DNA of 64,000 bases from Taudactylus pleione (taxonomy: Eukaryota; Chordata; Amphibia; Anura; Myobatrachidae). The translations under genes and the position numbers were made by a program. The notes beneath the pieces were generated by a model. The model did not search any database, was not told where the DNA came from, and saw only the letters and a program-made list of their open reading frames with translations. Below, one piece after another: positions 33,688 to 44,986 of this stretch (positions within the stretch are counted from its first letter, which is position 1; each line of letters begins with the position of its first letter). Location: positions 26,779,501-26,843,500 of the forward strand of contig JAUIMM010000178.1 of assembly GCA_031769625.1 (NCBI GenBank), written 5' to 3'.

Positions 33688-34591
33688 GATGAGACACTTG
33701 AATTCAGCAGACCCATTGTGGGCTCTCGTGACATTTTTATAGATGCGTGTGCATTATGCGGCGCATCTGTTGTGCGTCATTGATTTGAGCGGGAAAGTTC
33801 TGGCTATTTAAGGCTTTTTTGTGGCCTTGTTTCAGGGTGGGTTGTTTGGAGTGGTTGTTGTTGGAGTTGGCATTGGAGTGTTGAGTCGGAGTCGTGGTTT
33901 TTGGAGGAGAGTTAGGATTTTTTTTTTAGATTTTTGTTTTTGGTTATTTTGTTTTTTCTTATTTTTGGAGGTAAGTTTTTAATTTTTATTTTGGGTCTAT
34001 TATAACTTGCTAATATTTTTAACATTTTAAATGTTAATACGTGTTTACTTTGCTTTTATTTAGTTTTTGGATTGTTTTCGTTTGGTGTTTGGGATTTCGT
34101 TTATTTTGGTGTGTTCGTCTTTGTGTGGTAAGTGTTTTTTTACCTACATTATAACCCTTTATTTTACTAAATTTTTCATGTTTTTTTTAGGGGTCACGCT
34201 ATGCAGATTGGTGTACCTAAAAACATGTTGTTTTTGCAATGGGTTTTTTTTGTGGAAAAATTTTAAATGTATTGCTTATAGATTGATCATCTGTCTGTGG
34301 GTTAAGCGTACCATTAATCATTGATTTTTTAATGTATTGCGTATAGTTTGATCATCTTCTGTCTGTGGGTTAAGCGTACCATTAAGCGTTAATTTTTGAA
34401 TGTATTGCATATAATTTGATCATCTCATGTCTGTGGGGTAAGCTTACATTACAATTTTAATGTAAAATCCAAGAATAACTCAACATTATCTGTGTAGTGC
34501 ATGCATTCTTGATATTTTGGCCTGAGCCTGTCTTGTTTTATGAATTTTTTTTTATTTCTATGCAAATTCTAAATCGTAGGTTTACTGCAAG
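33688..34591. promoter_or_regulatory. Divergent intergenic region of Harbinger copy 2
   Basis: The spacer between the first Myb-like gene and the transposase contains three tandem units of about 65 bp (about 34265-34445) with TTGATCATCT and CTGTGGGTTAAGCGTACC. The position matches the triple repeat of copy 1 but the unit sequence differs. Confidence 0.55.
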
Positions 34592-35844
34592 ATGTCACTG
34601 CCCAACCCTGTAAGATTCTTCTTAATATGAAAAAAAGATAAGTATATTTTAACATTCATAAATTTTGAAAACATAACTACATTGTCTAACATTTCAGATT
34701 GATGTTGGGCGAATTATAGTGGCGATGGTCCCCGACCCCGACCAACCTGGACATCCTCCTAGGTGTAGGCCTCATAGGTGTGCAAGGCCCCTGATATTTC
34801 AAACATGTGTCACCCTTTTTGGAATGCCTGATGATGTGGTCTTAAGGCATTACCGCCTATCACCCCAAATCATCCTAAACACTATTTAATTAATAGAGAG
34901 TGATCTTGAAAGGCAAATTAACAATCCAACAGCAAAACTACCACTTACGCAGTTAATGTCGGTGTTACATTTTTGTGCCTCAGGATCCTTCCAGACCACA
35001 GTCGGCATAGTTGCGGGAATTTCCCAATCCTGCTTTTCAAGGATCCTGAGGGCAGTAATGGATGCCCTATTTAAGCACCTCCATCATTTTATTAATATGC
35101 CATTGGATATTGGGTCCCTTAATGTGGTTAAGCATAAATTTTTTGAAATTGCAGGCTTCCCACACATCATAGGGGTTGTGGACGGCACTCACATACCACT
35201 TCAGCCTCCAGCAGTGCTGGAGGCAATATTTAGGAACTGAAAACTTTTCCATTCAATGAATGTAATGATGGTATGTGATGCCTCCCTCCAGATCCTGTCC
35301 CTGAATGCCAAATTTCAAGGAAGTGCACATGATTCATTTGTCATCTGGCAATCAGGGCTTTGGCACAAATTAAACAACCTACAAGCTGGTGATGTGTGGC
35401 TTCTGGGTAAGTGGTACCCTTAATTTTAAAAACAAACACTGTTGACTTAGAAATGGTACTGATGTTTTTTTTATTTTCACAGGAGACAGTGGTTACCCTT
35501 GCACGCCCTGGCTGCTCACTCCTTATTTGGTTCCTACACCAGGGCCACAAAGTCAATATAATTCCATACTTACTGCCACCAGGCAGGTGGTGGAGCATTG
35601 CATTGGCCTTTTAAAAGGCCGATTTAGATGCCTCCACCACTCTGGTGGCGACCTCATGTATTTGCCGGCTATGGTTTCCAAAATTGTGGTCCTGTGTGGG
35701 ATATTTCACAACATCACCATAAGGAGTGGTGTCCCAATGCAGCCAGAGGTTGACTTGTCTGAGGATGGCCCCCCCGAGGTTGGTCGGAGGAGAGTGTCTG
35801 GGGGGGCCATACGTGATGACATAGTGGCACGTTTTTTCAGGTAA
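34592..35844 (+). pseudogene. Harbinger transposase of copy 2
   Basis: Exons at 34592-34609 (18 bp, same size as in copy 1), 34698-35406 and 35483-35844 align with copy 1, and the introns have GT-AG borders. GVVDGTHIPL, GSAHDSF and RQVVEHCIG are present, so the three acidic residues survive. Two nonsense codons break it: TAA replacing TCA near 34888 and TGA replacing CGT at about 35238. Apart from these stops the frame is conserved, which suggests inactivation by point mutation. Confidence 0.85.
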
Positions 35845-36656
35845 TTTATTTCAATCATTTAGTTAATCAAACATATGTTATCTGATTTTTTTTGACTGTT
35901 AAATTTCAAATGTGGTATTTTGTTTTAATTTTTCTTTTTTTTTTTAAGCCAACAAATAAACAACCTGCATGCTACCTGAAAATAAACAACTGTGACAAAT
36001 ATGTTCCAAAATGGGATTTTACATCTGGACAAATGAATTATTACCATGAATTGTAGAAACATGTTGGCATGCTACATCTACAACCAGTTCTTGATGTCCT
36101 TTTTTTTTAAATGTACATTAAGCGTGTTTGTGTTGTATTTATTAAATGTTTGTTTTGAAAAATGTGTTTGTTTTTTTTAACAATAAGTTACCCAAAATTT
36201 TTCCTTTAAAAAACGGGACAATAGCTTCTTCATTTTGTCCCAAGTGAAAACTGTTGAAAAAGTGGCTAAAATGTTTTTAAAGGAATTCACTTTTTACACA
36301 GGTTTTTTTTTTTGCTTTTTTTTTTTTTTGGAATAACAAAAGGTATTATGGCGAAGCAGTATGGAGGGAAAGACTAATACAAACACATTTATGTAAATGT
36401 ATCCCTAAAAAAACCCAAAACATAATGTGTGTTAAGGAATTTGCCAAAATTCTTATTAAATGTAATGGTATTAAAATGACCACTTTCCTAATTACTTGGA
36501 GTTTCCAAATATTCCTTTTCAAAATGTCAAAACACATTCCACAAATGCAAACTTATTATTTATCCAGGGATTAAAATGTTAGAGGCAAGGAAAGAGACTT
36601 ATTAACCAATTTTTTTTTTTTAAATAAACAACTGTATCAAACAAAATAAAGCACAA
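35845..36656. other. Convergent 3-prime region of Harbinger copy 2
   Basis: AT-rich, with homopolymer T and A runs. It contains AATAAA signals near 35955 and 35980. No gene. Confidence 0.45.
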
Positions 36657-38067
36657 TTAGGGCCTTCTTAAGGCCAACAAATGGTCCAAACACACGAGAA
36701 TGCCAATAATATGGCCACGCAGATGACCAAGCTCCTCAAACATTGCATCAGTCTGCATCTATTCCTCTGTTGAAAGAGAAATGTGTGTATTACTAAAATG
36801 TAGACATTAATATTTTTTTATAATGGTCATTAGGATTAACATAAGATAAGATACCATGCAAAATGGGGCAAACATTTCACATTTATTAAAATAAACTCAA
36901 CATTGTAAACTTACAAACACAAAGCAAATATTAAAAAAAAAAAAAAAACAGTGGTTAGAACTAAAACATTTGCATATGAAGTAAGCCTAACACAAGTTGA
37001 CAATGTTAAAATTAATTAAAAAACATGAAAGACACAAGTGGTAGTGGTTTTGCATGTGTCATATGCGCAAGGTTAAACCAACATTTTTTTTTTAACAACT
37101 AGCAGATTTGTACTAAACTGAATTTTTTAGGTACACAGGGCAAATTTAAAATCATATAAAATGGATAAAAAAGAAATGTAATGTCCAAATCACAACAACA
37201 AAAAAAACACCCACAGTGTATGCATATAGGAAACATTTAAAAACATTACTTCCACCAAAAAAAAAAAAAAATACCTGCAGCATCCAGAACCGGGGCAGAG
37301 TGGCCAATCTCATCCTCAGATGATGTCGGCCACTGGACATGTGATGTGGGAGGAGTGAGTTGTGAAACAGATGAGGGAGTGGAACATGGAGAGGGTGGAT
37401 CAGGGGAGGGAGTAGAAATATAGATGGGTATGACAGGGGAGGGAGGGGTGGTTTGGGATTGGGGGCCAGGAGAGGGAGGGGAAATATGGATGGCAAGGTC
37501 AGGGGAGGGTGGAGAATTTGGGGAGGAGTGGGCAGGGAAAGAGTGGGTTGGAATGGGGGATAGGGGTTGGGCCGGCCTTCTTCACCGCCTCACTATCCGC
37601 TCTTGACCTAAATGATGGATAGTTCAAAAGATTAACTAAATTGGCATACATTTTTTAATTGTTTCTAAAAAAAAAAGCCTAAATTCACATACACAAATAC
37701 AAGGTATAATTTATAACAAAACAAGGCCATATTGCAAACATGCACACGCATTAATGATAAATTACATTAGCAAAGTACATTATGCAAATAAGATTAAGAT
37801 TAAACCATTCACATATACACTTACGTCGACGGATACGCAGCCGGAGAGACTCGAGCAGGCGGGGTGACCTGCGTCGCAGATCAGACCATCTGCGCTCCAA
37901 TTGGCCGATGTTCCGGTGGTAACCCATGGAACGCAGATGATGCCACACCTCCGCATACGCCCGCCTCTTCATTATATTAGTGACGGGGGCTGTCGTGTGG
38001 TGATTCTCTGGTCCATTACCTCAGTAAGGACCAGCAACTCACAGCGTGTGAATGCACTGGCTCTCAT
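36657..38067 (-). pseudogene. Third Harbinger gene, SANT/Myb-like protein 2, copy 2
   Basis: Exon 1 is 38067-37825 (243 bp, one base shorter than in copies 1 and 3) and encodes RCELLVLTEVMDQR, then after a frameshift YAEVWHHLRSMG and IGQLERRWSDLRRR. Exon 2 (37607-37276) has P/S/T-rich sequence and SSEDE-type acid residues. Exon 3 (36766-36657) has MFEELGHLRGHIIG. A TGA near the start of exon 2 and a TAG in exon 3 add to the damage. The exon borders match copy 1. Confidence 0.75.
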
Positions 38068-38760
38068 GATGGCAATGATTTTTTTCACACAAAACAGTTT
38101 TAATAAAGGTACAAGAAAAATCTGATTGGCTAATGTACTTTCATAATTAAAAGGAACAATTCTATTGGTTAATGTGTGAGTCATGTGAAAAACCCCTCAA
38201 AATATATTGGGACTTATGATTGGCTTGATGCATTTAGATGCGTTAGCAAAGGTCAGAACAAACGGAATAACCATATAATCTGTTTGTAAACCAAAAAGGA
38301 AAACATTAATAACAGAAACATTATTTGGAATTATACTATAAATCTGCTTTGTCCTTATAACCATACGAATTCAGCGGAACAAATGTCACACAATACAAAC
38401 AATAAAGTTTATTGACATTAAAAAAAAAACAAGATTGAAAACATTTGAGGTTCAATTAAGTAACTTAATATGGTGATTGCCACCAATCGATTCAAGTATG
38501 TTTGCCAAACGAGAAACAAGGCAATCGAAAACTGACAGGCCAACTACCGGAAATTACTTGTGCGAGCGCAGACATCAACCAAAGATGAATAGAGCGCTCG
38601 CTATTTTCAACGCTCGCTAGCTAGAGGAGGGGTTGGGTGAATATGGAGCGGAAGCCTAGCTACGAGCGAACAAACATGCGAGCGCTTTGTTTTACATATT
38701 TCCATTCATACGGACTACGAGCGAACGGCCGCTTGCGTCCGGCTCTGGATCAGGCCCTGA

Positions 38761-39129
38761 GTTCCGTGTGCAGTTCCTGTGTGTGCTGTGAGCATACACG
38801 GCTCTTGTATGTAGTCAGCAAAGTATAGCTCAGATCCAACAGATCCACTGCATACTCACACACTCATTATGTAGACAGAATGATACCAGTCATATGTAGT
38901 CACGGAGAGCAGACGAAGCATGTAATCAATTCAAATAGTAGATCCATATATAGCACAGCTAGTGACAGATCTAGCAGGAAGGCTTGGAGTGGATAATGAT
39001 TAAATAAACCCACAGTCCTAATGCATTTCCCTTCAGTATGACCCATATATGTTTGCTCCCCACCTGTTACATAATTTTACTATACCTTCACACAAACCAA
39101 GTCTACATTTAGTTCCCAGTTCCTATCTT
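38761..39129. other. Unassigned intergenic sequence
   Basis: No gene or terminal repeat recognised. The sequence probably continues the repeat interrupted by the Harbinger at 31375. Confidence 0.35.
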
Positions 39130-39370
39130 CAGAGGGGATGCAATCGGGAAGCCGGCTGACATTATACCGACAGCCGGCTTCCCGACTGTCATATCCCGGC
39201 GAGGGTGAAATGCCCGGTGTCTAGATGTAGACCCCGCTCATTTCCCCGATGCCGGGAGACCGGTTCCCCGGCATCCCGATCAAAGGGATGCCGGGTGCCT
39301 CGAGCGGACAGCCGCATGGGGGGAGGGTTAGGTTTAGGGGCCCCGGGAGGAACTTAGGGTTAGGCACCCC
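39130..39370. mobile_element. GC-rich hairpin repeat, probable MITE fragment
   Basis: CGGGAAGCCGGCTG pairs with CAGCCGGCTTCCCG (39150-39187). GATGCCGGG pairs with CCCGGCATC (39250-39295). A GGGTTAGG-rich tail follows. It resembles the hairpin-array MITEs elsewhere in the window but no complete ends were found. Confidence 0.5.
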
Positions 39371-41165
39371 CTAAGTCCTGATTCCCTTCAGAGAATAATA
39401 AATGCTGCACCCATGTAACACTGTCATTATCATATGCCAATCTGAGGTACATAATGCAAAAGTGAGTACATTTCTATAAAAGGGCACCTGACAACACAAC
39501 CCATAACATAATTTACACTGCAGGCCCACAGAAATTACACTTACAGCCTCTGCTACAAGTAACAATCTAATTATATGTGGATGTATTATCTGGGTGAAGG
39601 TCTATGACTAGGTCAGTGATATCTGCTATGTGGTGAAGGGTGTGAGAAATAAGCATCAAATCACTATTCAAGTTGAGCCTCCTATTACCAGTGGTCACAT
39701 TAAGTATTGTTCTAAGTAATGTATCACGAGAAATAAGCATGCCAAAACAGTAATAAGAGAAATGGATTATATTCACTTAGCTTCAATTACAGTTCGGGGA
39801 GTACCTGTCATCATCAATCACACATCTATATGGATAATCAGTGGAAGCTGTTCTCTCTTACCTATTCATGTAGTTTTGTGTTGAAGTGTGCTACCTCCAT
39901 GATAATCTATTACATGAAGCATCCATCCTTTACCAAGACAGCCGCTGTTAAGTAGCCTGCGCATGCGTGGCACCATCTTGGCAATTTGAGCGCCTCAGTT
40001 CTACACTGACATGTAGTACTCAGCTCCATATATCCTGCAATACCGCTTACATACCGTACATGACCAGATGGTCCACTGTAAGCTTTGCTAAACTCCACAA
40101 CCTGTGTGAGTATGGCTGGACAAAATCTGTTCACTGCAATAAACCCAAGCTCCTGGTTAAGTCTATCTTGCTGGTATGTCTATAACAATACCACCTCTTG
40201 AAAAGCAAAGTTAAAAATGAATGCTCTAGGAATCATTTTCATTGAGCCATAAAATTAATAGCACACCCAGTAAATCAGGCTTCCATTCACCAAGCCAGAT
40301 TTAAAACTAACATATAATAGGTAGGCATCCTCTCCCCTCAACTATGAAATTAAATAGAATGCATATTCAATTAAAAATGTTATCCCCTTCTCAAACTAGG
40401 CCAAGATAAATAGCAATCACACGGAATAGATGATCTATTTTCAAATCAACTAGTCCAACATTAATTAATAACATGCGCGGTAAACAGAGAGAACACATTT
40501 CACTAATAGCCTCTAAAATATATTAATAGTTAAAACATAACATTTCTTCCCCATACCACCTATCATTCCCCACATAACATTAACATCCCACACAAGCCCA
40601 CCATAATATATAACCCCCATACATATAACTCTGCAACACATCATTCCTCATACAGCATTAACCCATTCATACACCATTACCCATGTAATACACCATCACA
40701 GTCCCCATATAATATTAATAATCCCCAAATAAACTTACCTGCTCTGTAAAATACTGTGTGGGACAGACTACTCTATGTGCCTCCCATGAGGGAGGAGAGA
40801 GAGGATTGGTTCAAGGAGATGTCAGACACCATTAAATGCAAATATACTCAGTACAAATAAACCCTTTTCCATATGGGACATATGACACCTTTACTCACCC
40901 TGCCCCGGATTTATATAGTGCAGAACAACTGAGGCTCTCCCCACAATAATCTATGGTGATGCTGTGCATTATGATCATGCACTTTTGAAAATTGCTTGTG
41001 TAATGACTTTCATTTATTAGCAACCAATTTCTGTGACTGGTGTACTCCTAATGATGCCAGCATCTTTGATATATTTCTGTACACAACCGCATCTTTACCC
41101 GTGCTGATCATCTGCCATCTAATTTCTTCCTACCCTTTATATGCAATAACTCTTTGATCTCCTCC
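39371..41165. other. AT-rich intergenic sequence, no gene seen
   Basis: A run of CCCATA / CACCAT-like short motifs occupies 40550-40730, looking like degenerate low-complexity DNA. No coding domain or RNA gene. Confidence 0.45.
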
Positions 41166-41189
41166 ACGGTCCATAGGGATAGAGAAGAT

Positions 41190-41350
41190 ATGCTGCTGCT
41201 GTGGGTCAGGCTGAGGTTCAGGTGTAGGGTCAGCCTGCATTTCTGGCTGCTAGTCAGGCTGTGGGTCAAGCTGAGATTCAGGCATAGGGTCAGCCTGCGT
41301 TTCTGGCTGCTAGTCAGGCTATGGGGTCATGCTGAGGTTCAGGTGAGTTA
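41190..41350. repeat. Tandem repeat, about 69-bp units
   Basis: Two and a bit units share GTCAGGCTG, AGATTCAGG / AGGTTCAGG, TAGGGTCAGCCTGC and TTTCTGGCTGCTAG. The short open frame across it is not a gene. Confidence 0.8.
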
Positions 41351-41624
41351 GCCTGTGAGTCAAGCTACAGAATAGGCAGGTGGGTAAACAGTGGCTACTG
41401 CAGAGATGGCTGGTGCAGGCTGTCTGTACTCTCTGCAGAGCTCTTGTACTACAAGTGGCTGCAGAAATGGCTGATGAGGGCACTCTGTGATCCATCTGCT
41501 GCTGCGATGGCTGCATGTGCATGTATTTCTGTAGGGCACTGACCAATTAAATCATCAGCCATTGCCCCAGAAGCTCCAATTACAAATAACCCAGGTTGCG
41601 ACTGTTTCCACTGCCTCATTACCC

Positions 41625-41800
41625 GGGACCTACCCGAGTCCAACCCTGTTCGATTCCCGGGTAGGTTTTCCGGGTCAGCTGCCCCGGGTTATTTTTTTGA
41701 GCTTTTTCGAGACCCGGGGTTTTTTTTGAGCTTTTTCCACTAAGGCCTGAACCGGGTCAACCCGACAATAACCTGGGTTTTGCACTGGTGTATTAGGGGT
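41625..41800. mobile_element. Short GC-rich foldback repeat (ACCCGGG motifs)
   Basis: ACCCGGG-type and CCCGGGT-type motifs alternate (41622, 41656, 41695, 41712), with two TTTTTTGAGCTTTTTC blocks between. It looks like a small hairpin-forming MITE. The ends are not clear. Confidence 0.5.
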
Positions 41801-43265
41801 ATTACAGTACCTGTATGTTTAAATATGTCAAAGCCTGTTTCAGTCAGCCCAAAATTTCAAGTTGGCTGTTAGCCTGAATGTCTGCTTTCCCCTTGTAATT
41901 ATCACACCAGGACATAGCTTCTCAACAAGTGAATATTATGGTTTATTTAGTTACTACATTTAATGATGTTTCACTGCAGAGAACAAATGTATGAATGTTT
42001 ATTTCTAAGAAGTGAAAAACTGTCTCCAATGTAATTATTCAAGAAAACACTATTCTTATTTTGTCTAATCACATTCCCATACAGCTGTCATTTGCAGTTC
42101 TTTTTGGCATATCAATTATACTAAATTATCAATCACTCCAGTTTTTTTATGTTTGGATTAAAATGTATAAGCTATTTAAATAAAATATGTACCTAGCATT
42201 ACATAGAATGAATAGATAGTAAATGTTAAACCACATTTTTGTTTATGCAACAGTTCTACTAATACAAAAATAAAATATACATCTCCCTGTGTTTATGTGG
42301 AGTTACTTTGGGTTCTAAAGTTACTTATCACAAGACTTAAAAGTCAGCAAATGGGATTTTGACTATATTCACTTTGGGTCTGTGGCAAATAAATTGTTCA
42401 GGTTATTATATACAGGGACTTATTGTGCCTGAGTACATTCTGACTGTACAGCCCTGTATTATATATGTTGATGTGTGTGTGTGTGTTATTTGGCTGTGGT
42501 TTTTAAAGTTAAACCACAGCACCAGCAGAATTCCAGATACACCAAACAGTCCAGATGCTTAACCAGGTGTCAGGTTTATTGAAGTGTAGTAGTAGTTACT
42601 GGTACAGCCGTACCCACAGCTTACATGCTTGTTAATCTGGATGGAGAGGAGATTGAGCAGAACATACAAAGCACAAGTCAGTGATGTACTGTATGAAGGT
42701 AGAGGCGCAGTAAACACAGGTTATCTATAGGATAATGTGGCAGGGTCTCTGGAGGCGCTTATACAAAGTGACAAGATGGCACCGTGCATGCACAGAAGAC
42801 CAAACGGTGGCCATCTTGGTAAAAAAAGAGAGCTTCAAGTACGGAGCATTCATGGAGGTAGTGCAGTATTGTACTCCACATTTCAGCAATATACTGTACT
42901 AGCTGGGATGCCTGTTGCTTGGTTTGAAGAATGGACCTGGAAGTACATTTGCAGCCTTCATTTTTTATATTGTACTCACCTGTAACCCCATTCCATTGAT
43001 CCTGAAAAATGACCCCACTGTTTGCAGATATGGTTTTAGCCCTGAAAACAACCTATCTATTAATTTGTATACAGTATATAGTCACTGTTACCACAACACT
43101 GAGGTATAAGCAATGTTTTTCCATGAGGAGCCAGAATTAAAAGATTGTTCGAAGCCCCAATCTTGAACATGCAACACACAACTGTCCATCGTAAGAGCAA
43201 GGAGTTTGCAGATTAATACCTGCTACCATCAAAGATTGACCATAGGCCTTATTGATGGTCATTGC
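41801..43265. other. Intergenic sequence, no gene seen
   Basis: AT-rich to 42470. A (GT)n patch lies at 42468-42485. The part 42530-42960 is GC-richer without recognisable ends or frames. Confidence 0.45.
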
Positions 43266-43268
43266 AAA

Positions 43269-43296
<28 letters not shown>
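43269..43296. repeat. (TA)n microsatellite
   Basis: About 14 AT/TA dinucleotides, directly followed by a Penelope-like fragment. Confidence 0.95.
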
Positions 43297-43299
<3 letters not shown>

Positions 43300-43880
43300 T
43301 CCATATGTACCACATACCAAGGTGCGTAGTCACAAGGGCACTCACCAGATTTCTTAATAAGCAGTATTCAAAATGTATTTTTCATCTGTGCTAACAAATC
43401 ATTCCAGGTTGCATTCAAATAACCCCAATGTTTTGGTCTAGGGACAGACCTTTTTCAAGGCTTGCAATCCATGTTCAAATGCATTAAACTCACAGAAGGT
43501 CCAATCAACCGTCCAATACAGCAACCATCACCAAATGTATTAGGCCAGGTCCCACACATAAATACCCATACTCCAATTCTGAATATCAGTGAAACAGAAA
43601 ACCTGGTCAGTAATCTGCTTCTTATAGCAAAAACACTTTGTACTTACTTCAGACTGAGGTGCTGCGTGCTGCTCTGGGTTCCATGTATGCCATCCTCATT
43701 CCCACAAAAAGCATCAGCTGTTAGTGTCAACATGGTGCCTGCGGCGTCAAAGCCCAGCGCCACATTCCTGAACCACCAGCAGAATCAGGAACAGCAGTTT
43801 TTTTACCCTGACCATCCTAATTTTCCAAAATTAAAGCAACCAATTAATGGGGGCAAATTGTTGTCTTGGAATTGTGCAAT
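43297..43880 (-). mobile_element. Penelope-like element fragment with hammerhead-like motif
   Basis: Read on the minus strand, 43475-43425 gives TTGAAAAAGG, a stem with arms GGTCTGTC and CTAGACC, then AAAACATTGGGG. This is the same layout as the Penelope hammerhead motifs in this window, with the conserved CTGATGA and GAAA both mutated. The flank ACTCACCAGATTTC and the position beside (TA)n match the fragment near 61700-61910. The right limit is uncertain. Confidence 0.5.
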
Positions 43881-44064
43881 TGAAGCTTAATATATGCTCA
43901 ATAATATGTTTTCTTGATATTTTACCATAAAGTGTGAGATAGGAGGGAATTAACACCTCATATCTTACATTTATGCTTTTCTAAACTTTGAATATTTGTT
44001 TTTGATAATTATAGAGGAAACAGTATACTACGGTAGCATTTTGCATCTTATATACTCAAATGAA

Positions 44065-44986
44065 TGTTCAGTCTCCCCATCCAGAAGCATCAGATGTTGA
44101 CGAGACCTGACCTAGGGTGTATGTTCTAACCTGCCGGGAGGTGTTCATCGGTGACCCCTCCAAGCGGGATATGGGTTTCAGCTGCACCCAGCAAGCAGGT
44201 CACAGTCCCCAGGTCAGTGATCTGATGCGAGTGGGACTGGAGAAAGACACCTTGGCCCACTGGAAATATAATCTCTGTACCACTAGTACAGAGTAAGCAC
44301 AATAGAAATGTATCCCGAAGAGGTGCTGTGGGAGACCAGAGAAAGGAAAACCACTGAGGAGTATGTTCTGCGGCTAACACTGGAGGAGAAGGATATGCTG
44401 CTGACTTGAGGAGAATGAAGATCCATACTTGTACACCACTGTGCAAACTGAGTACACAGGCAAAGGTATTCTGATACACTGCTGCACTAAGATATGGCAC
44501 TAGTAAATAGCACACAGGCAAAGGTGTACTATCACACTGCTGCACAAGGATATGACACTTGTAAATAATACACAGGCAAAGGCACTTGAAATAGCACTCA
44601 CTGGCAAAGGTGTTCTGTAGCACTGCTGTACAAGGATATTGCACTTGTAAATAGCATACAGCAAAGGTGTTCTATCACACTGCTGCACAAGGATATGACA
44701 CTTGTAAATAGTCACTAGGACTCAGTACATAGGCTATGTACAGAGTATACATCAGAAATACCACTCATAAGAGTCTCTGGAAGATTGCATGTGAAGCCTG
44801 GAACAAGCAAACAACAGCCATCTGGGAATAACGAAGTTGATCAGGCAATTTCGTGTTCACCTGGAGTCCTGTTTATACCCCCAGGTAGCTGTCCATTGGA
44901 TGAGCAAGTCAGCTGAGAACTGACACAGCTACCACTTGATAAGGATCTTTTAGGTGATTCAGCTGATCCCAGGCAGAATCCAGACA
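44065..44986 (-). repeat. 3-prime LTR of the gypsy-like element
   Basis: This 922-bp repeat matches 48420-50039 once the MITE is ignored. It contains about five degenerate tandem units of about 60 bp with CACAGGCAAAGGTGTTCT and AAGGATATGACACTTGTAAA (about 44455-44715). Confidence 0.85.

Larger units (their letters stand above)
31375..38757 (+). mobile_element. Three-gene PIF/Harbinger transposon, copy 2 (decayed)
   Basis: Termini are AGGCCTGATTCAGAGCCGG and, inverted, GGGCCTGATCCAGAGCCGG. They are flanked by TGA on each side (31372-31374, 38758-38760). The 7383-bp element has the same three genes in the same order and orientation as the copy at 16734. All three carry stops or frameshifts. 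The layout match confirms that the three-gene structure is ancestral and not a chance nesting. Confidence 0.92.
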